Source: Candidatus Bathyarchaeota archaeon
Lineage (GTDB): Archaea; Thermoproteota; Bathyarchaeia; Bathyarchaeales; WUQV01
NCBI GenBank assembly: GCA_009889585.1
Contig: WUQV01000112.1
Location: 1 to 9,526 of the forward strand
Direction: 5' to 3'
DNA length: 9,526 bases
This document shows, in pieces, positions 6,505 to 9,526 of the stretch. Both the position numbers and the translations under genes were made by a program. Position 1 is the first letter of the stretch; every line of letters begins with the position of its first letter. Below the pieces are notes generated by a model, which saw only the letters and a list, made by a program, of their open reading frames with translations, was not told the origin of the DNA and made no database searches.

Positions 6505-6720
6505 GATTTCACCAACGGTGAGTTACTCTGGGCGTTACAACCCCTTAAGTTAGGCTTTAAGGAAAATAGCGTAAAAAACGGTTTCAGTTATTTAATAAAC
6601 CGATAATTTTTAACGCGATTTTATAAAAAAGCATGACACGAGCTCGTTCATCAACTTTTTTAGATCATTTTATACAGATTTATATACAAAGGTTGGCTTG
6701 GTAAAGCCGATCGTAAAGCC
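6505..6720 (-). promoter_or_regulatory. AT-rich promoter region of the redoxin-nrdD pair with candidate operators
   Basis: The minus strand has TATA-like stretches at 6615-6630 (a TTTTATAAAATCGCG context) and at about 6672-6690 (TATATAAATC). An inverted repeat, CGGTTT (6579-6584) with AAACCG (6597-6602), lies about 25 bases downstream of the first, where transcription would start. A perfect 10-bp palindrome, ACGAGCTCGT, is at 6638-6647. The 10-mer GCGATTTTAT at 6615-6624 recurs exactly at 9041-9050, before the regulator-like gene. Right after the stop of that gene, GGCTT (6695-6699) can pair with AAGCC (6704-6708), and GTAAAGCC is repeated directly at 6701 and 6713. Which TATA is used cannot be told from sequence. 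Confidence 0.5.
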
Positions 6721-8958
6721 TTATGAAGCGCTTAACGAAACGAGCGAGCGCTTAATTGGAGTCCCGCTGGAGTACATTAAGCTAACGGAGCCGCAACGCG
6801 GGCACTTAGGCAAGATACCTGGAAGGACGTTCTTACAGCTTGAGCAATAGCTTAACCTTAAGCCGTACGTAAACAACCCTATGTAAAAGCCGCTTACGAT
6901 GCGCATCGTAAGCGAAAGGAGTTCCTCAGGGCTTAAGGGATCCTTCAAATGCACGACTAACGCATGACCTCCTGAGCACGTCGTATGGAACTTCTCCTCC
7001 ACCCTTAACCTCTCCTCTAATGGAATGTCAACGTCGGATGGGACGGCCATCGCGCTCGTGTAAGTTAAACGGCCCCATTCGCTTGAGGCCTTGACCTTCT
7101 CCTGCCCGTACTTTTCAACGTCGAGTTCCGCAAGCCTAGACGCGACGTTAACGCCAGAGGCCATGGCCGGGGCTGTTCGAATGCCCTTCTTCCAAAACCT
7201 TTTAGCGTGTTCCAACGCCGTTCGAACGACTTCTTCAGCCAATCGCAAGGAGCTAGCGTCCTCGTGGGTCATTTTGCCGCTTAACGATTGAACGGCTTCG
7301 TTTAAGCCGATGAAGCTTACGTTACCGGATGCGTTCTCAAGCCTGAAGTAAGGGTCGCCGTCAGCCCTTGACGTTAAGAGGGGGAGTAGCCCTTCGTGAG
7401 CCCTTTTGTCAAGAGCCCTTCGCTTGATCTCAAGGGACCTAATGGCCATCTCTAAGCGCTCATCCAAAAGCTTGAAGAACGAGGGCTCGCTGCCGTCTGC
7501 CTCGTAAGCTAGCCTCACGACGTTAACGAAGACCAAGTCCACGTTACCAGTCCTTAACGTATCGAGCTCCCAATCCCCCTTCCAAGCGTCGTCAAGCCGA
7601 CAGCCGGTCGCCGAATAAGACGCCATTTTCTGCCCCTCCCAACGTAAGTTCGCGAAGTACGAAAGCCCGACGTTAACGGCGAGCTCGTGGGCCTTTAATA
7701 ATATTCGCTTCTGATCCTCGTCCTCGATCGTTCCGTCTCTAAGCTTGATTAAGATGCTCGGCGTTAAGAATAAGTTCCGTCGACCTTCCTCGATTAACCC
7801 TTCCAGAATGAGCGTGACGAGGGATTGAGCTTCATCCACGTAATCAGCGTACGTGCCTACCGCTTCCCCGCTTGGGCCGATCGCCTTTAAACTCAAGAGG
7901 AAGTCAGGCACGTTAAGCTCTAATCCCAATGAGATCGGCATGGGAGAGCCCGAGCTCGCGAAGAACCCGTTCAAGCCGTAAAGGAAGGACTTTAAGGCCT
8001 TCTTAACGTCCTCAGCTGCCATCCCCTCGACGAACGGCGCGAGGAATAAGTTGAAGTAGTCTACGATTTGCTCTCCAGCGACTTCAGCCATAGCTCCTTC
8101 GAGGAGGTTGAGGATCATCGCTAAGGCTGAGTTAAAGCCCTTCGGAGGAGGCCATGAGACGCCCATCCCGAGGTTTAACCCGCCCTTAAGGAAGTGGCGT
8201 AAGTCGTGAAATGCTTCGTTAACCTTCAACATCCACGTCCCTAAGTTGTTCAAATGAAGGTATCCTGAGATGTGAGCATCCGCGATGTCCCTAGGGAGGA
8301 CGTTTAATAACGCGTACTCCTCGAGCACAGCTTCGCCAGCGGCTCGTCGAACTACCTCGGCGCTTAGCTTACGATCCCCGAGCCTTTGAATGAGTTGCGT
8401 TACGTCGTAAACGGGCATGCCGAGCCTCGTGAGCTTATGACGATACTCCTCAAGGCCTCTTTCGATGAGTATGGCGTTCACTATCTCTCGAATGAGGGGG
8501 GCCGTCAAGTACTTGGTCTTGAACTCTTGAAGGCGGCTTTCGGCATCCTTAGCGATCCTTTGAGCTAATTCTTCTGGAACGCCAGCTTCTCTCATCAAGG
8601 ATTCCGCTATCTTGCTTCTGTCGAACTCCTCGATCGAGAGCTTCGACGTACGGACTAGCATCTTCCTCCGCCCAATCGCGCGCTTTTCAACTTCGTCGAC
8701 TACGTCTAAGACGAGCCTCCCGAGGTCTGTGAGCTTGTACTTCTTCGTCTTAGGGTCGGGCTCGATGAGATCGGCGTTTAAAAGGGCCTTCAGATGATAA
8801 GCGAACCTCCCAGCGTCTTTGCTCGGGCTCATCTTCAACAAGCTCATGATCTCGGTGTATGATAACACGCCTCTGCTGAAGAGATGACGTAAGATGTTGA
8901 GCCTGATGTTAGATGAAGCTGCCTTAAGGGCGTAAGCGCCCGTCTTCTTAACGCTCAT
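6721..8958 (-). CDS. Winged-helix + ATP-cone + inactive NrdD-like protein, putative nucleotide-sensing regulator
   Basis: The 745 residues fall into three parts. Residues about 12-90 form an ArsR-like winged helix-turn-helix (NIRLNILRHLF, YTEIMSLLKMS, YHLKALLNADLIE, YKLTDLGRLVL). Residues about 99-187 form an ATP-cone (EEFDRSKIAESL, APLIREIVNAIL), though the usual DG near its start is missing. The rest follows NrdD end to end, keeping FIGLNEA (549-555), C453 in TGCRL and the zinc cysteines C705/C708/C719/C722. Against the neighbouring NrdD, the active-site cysteine is E248, His-Asp is N237-N238, PAESTA is replaced by SGVNVA, and the RVTGY glycyl-radical motif is absent; the chain ends MYSSGTPIKRSLVSLSAS. 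It should not reduce nucleotides. I infer a DNA-binding sensor of ATP/dATP or dNTPs acting on nrdD, comparable in role to bacterial NrdR. The ATG at 8958 is fixed by an in-frame TAA 12 bases upstream. A subunit modulating NrdD is the alternative. Confidence 0.85.
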   Translation of the reverse strand: MSVKKTGAYALKAASSNIRLNILRHLFSRGVLSYTEIMSLLKMSPSKDAGRFAYHLKALLNADLIEPDPKTKKYKLTDLGRLVLDVVDEVEKRAIGRRKMLVRTSKLSIEEFDRSKIAESLMREAGVPEELAQRIAKDAESRLQEFKTKYLTAPLIREIVNAILIERGLEEYRHKLTRLGMPVYDVTQLIQRLGDRKLSAEVVRRAAGEAVLEEYALLNVLPRDIADAHISGYLHLNNLGTWMLKVNEAFHDLRHFLKGGLNLGMGVSWPPPKGFNSALAMILNLLEGAMAEVAGEQIVDYFNLFLAPFVEGMAAEDVKKALKSFLYGLNGFFASSGSPMPISLGLELNVPDFLLSLKAIGPSGEAVGTYADYVDEAQSLVTLILEGLIEEGRRNLFLTPSILIKLRDGTIEDEDQKRILLKAHELAVNVGLSYFANLRWEGQKMASYSATGCRLDDAWKGDWELDTLRTGNVDLVFVNVVRLAYEADGSEPSFFKLLDERLEMAIRSLEIKRRALDKRAHEGLLPLLTSRADGDPYFRLENASGNVSFIGLNEAVQSLSGKMTHEDASSLRLAEEVVRTALEHAKRFWKKGIRTAPAMASGVNVASRLAELDVEKYGQEKVKASSEWGRLTYTSAMAVPSDVDIPLEERLRVEEKFHTTCSGGHALVVHLKDPLSPEELLSLTMRIVSGFYIGLFTYGLRLSYCSSCKNVLPGILPKCPRCGSVSLMYSSGTPIKRSLVSLSAS

Positions 8959-9030
8959 GAACGTCCCTTACGTTAACGCTCAAGTTGAGTAAATGCTTAA
9001 AGTAATTTGAGGTTTCCGCCATCGATTAAG

Positions 9031-9066
9031 GCTTTTAAAAGCGATTTTATTCGTTTAAAATCGCTT
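9031..9066. promoter_or_regulatory. 11-bp inverted repeat and adjoining palindrome, candidate operator of the regulator-like gene
   Basis: AAGCGATTTTA (9039-9049) and TAAAATCGCTT (9056-9066) are perfect complements separated by TTCGTT. Overlapping the left arm is a perfect 12-bp palindrome, GCTTTTAAAAGC (9031-9042). The pair lies 73-108 bases upstream of the ATG at 8958 and just downstream of a TATA-like box on the minus strand, a natural place for an autoregulated repressor. The half-site GCGATTTTAT is also found before the redoxin-nrdD pair at 6615-6624. TTTTAAAA in the palindrome could itself act as a TATA element for a closer start. Confidence 0.5.
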
Positions 9067-9094
9067 AATGCATGGCATTACGAGCAGATAAACT

Positions 9095-9107
9095 CTTTTA
9101 TATAAGG
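9095..9107 (-). promoter_or_regulatory. TATA-like element upstream of the regulator-like gene
   Basis: The minus strand reads CCTTATATAAAAG. A start about 25 bases downstream would lie near 9075, directly before the inverted repeat at 9039-9066, and give a leader of about 115 bases. The core is nearly symmetric, so it could equally drive rightward transcription into the transposon remnant. Confidence 0.35.
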
Positions 9108-9136
9108 ATGAATGACGTAACGTTTTTAACTCTATC

Positions 9137-9168
9137 GGCAGGAAGTCCCCTCCCTCACGGAAGAGGAT
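9137..9168 (+). repeat. Possible additional IS605-like right-end remnant
   Basis: GGCAGGAAGTCCCCTCC followed by CTCACGGAAGAGG resembles the GCAGGAAG-plus-hairpin pattern seen again at 9340-9373. The hairpin is imperfect, CCTC-rich against GAGG. If real, two ends lie about 200 bases apart, suggesting successive or tandem insertions. The match is short. Confidence 0.3.
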
Positions 9169-9170
9169 GA

Positions 9171-9361
9171 AATCCGATGCGCTTATATTCTCCAGCGTCT
9201 GCCTGCGGGCGTGAGGTCGGCATGCGTAACGCCGCTTCAATCCCTGCGTCCCGTAAAGCTGAAGGGGAGTTGAAGCGGACGTAGTAGGGCTGGGAAGGCC
9301 CGAATTCAAGCCTGTGGAGACTCCGCAGATGGTCGTTGAAGCAGGAAGACCCTTTCGATAG
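9171..9361 (+). pseudogene. Decayed C-terminal fragment of an IS200/IS605-type TnpB
   Basis: Reading from 9171, one frame gives SACGREVGMRNAASI, reminiscent of the last zinc-ribbon cysteine and the NAA segment around the third RuvC acidic residue of TnpB; the acidic residue itself is not visible. That frame stops at 9282-9284. A second frame, from 9263 to the TAG at 9359-9361, gives a tail ending KPVETPQMVVEAGRPFR, similar in style to the low-complexity tails of archaeal TnpB proteins that overlap the transposon end. The coding sequence is short, frameshifted and without a start, so it is dead as a protein gene. The family assignment rests on short motifs and on the right-end-like sequence that follows. 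Confidence 0.45.
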
Positions 9362-9375
9362 GGAGGGGGCAGTTC
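9337..9375 (+). mobile_element. IS200/IS605-like right end with terminal hairpin
   Basis: GAAGCAGGAAG (9338-9348) is followed by a hairpin, CCCT (9350-9353) with AGGG (9360-9363) over TTCGAT, then GGGGGCAGTTCAT. This order (GCAGGAAG, hairpin, purine run, GTTCA) is typical of right ends of archaeal IS605-family elements, where the 3' part of the TnpB guide RNA also lies. The overlapping TnpB tail supports it. I cannot see a matching left end. Confidence 0.45.
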
Positions 9376-9381
9376 ATAGGA

Positions 9382-9504
9382 CTAGCTTTCAACACCCTTC
9401 ACGAAATCCTCACTCCCGCTTACGTTAACCTCCGTCTGCCCTCGGGCCTTATCCATGCCTTTTGGGAAGGCTATCTGCGCAACATACGAAAAGTATGAAC
9501 CCAT
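9382..9504 (-). CDS. Doubtful 40-codon reading frame
   Basis: The minus strand has ATG at 9504 and TAG at 9382-9384, giving 40 residues beginning MGSYFSYVAQIAFPKGMD. An in-frame TAG lies 12 bases upstream of the ATG, so it does not continue from outside the window. No clear ribosome binding site is seen in the few bases available. I recognise no family. It lies just beyond the transposon end and may be chance. Confidence 0.15.
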   Translation of the reverse strand: MGSYFSYVAQIAFPKGMDKARGQTEVNVSGSEDFVKGVES

Positions 9505-9526
9505 GGTTGCTTGCTAAAACGACGAG

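Noticed and set aside
6580..6660. Box C/D small RNA on the minus strand (TGATGA near 6650, CTGA near 6586)
   Set aside because: There is no C'/D' pair and no terminal stem, and the boxes lie within an AT-rich promoter region. Chance matches are likely.
6721..6800. A frameshift hiding the glycyl-radical motif of the NrdD-like protein
   Set aside because: I read the other frames after the zinc ribbon and just past the stop. None gives an RVTGY-like segment, so the motif is truly absent.
9055..9309. Minus-strand reading frame of 84 codons at the right edge
   Set aside because: It crosses the candidate operator and the transposon-like remnant, has an arginine-rich, low-information product, and reads as the opposite strand of the TnpB tail.
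1..9526. CRISPR array or tRNA gene
   Set aside because: No regularly spaced direct repeats and no sequence with T-arm and acceptor pairing of a tRNA were found in the intergenic regions.

Overview
The window looks archaeal, probably from a thermophile of the TACK type, although I cannot fix the lineage. The signs are TATA-like elements in front of genes, GGTGA-type ribosome binding sites, a GTG start with no Shine-Dalgarno in front of pyrB, a class III ribonucleotide reductase (RNR) split by an intein, several N-glycosylation sequons in a predicted surface protein, and a decayed IS200/IS605-like transposon end.

Left part (1-1660, minus strand, visibly AT-richer): two adjacent genes of no family I recognise. 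One encodes a 359-residue protein with a signal peptide and a C-terminal membrane anchor; the other a 147-residue multi-span membrane protein. At the left edge is a frameshifted fragment of a second copy of the 359-residue protein, so this cassette was duplicated and has partly decayed. A perfect 12-bp inverted repeat sits over the predicted transcription start of the pair.

Middle (1661-3349): a divergent intergenic region carrying a strong two-part hairpin, then pyrB (aspartate carbamoyltransferase catalytic chain, plus strand) with no pyrI next to it, then 399 bases without a gene that hold several inverted repeats.

Right part (3350-8958, minus strand): a deoxyribonucleotide synthesis locus. 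In transcription order it has a 745-residue protein, then a 91-residue glutaredoxin-like protein, whose stop codon overlaps the start of nrdD as TAATG. NrdD is a complete class III RNR carrying a 221-residue mini-intein placed exactly before an active-site cysteine. The 745-residue protein is the most striking item. It joins an ArsR-like winged helix-turn-helix, an ATP-cone and a full-length NrdD-like body that has lost the glycyl-radical motif, one active-site cysteine, the His-Asp pair and the AESTA loop. I infer a nucleotide-sensing transcription regulator built from a retired RNR. Candidate operators, including a shared 10-mer, lie before both this gene and the redoxin-nrdD pair.

Right edge (8959-9526): the promoter region of the 745-residue gene, then a degraded TnpB tail with IS605-like right ends, and a doubtful 40-codon reading frame.
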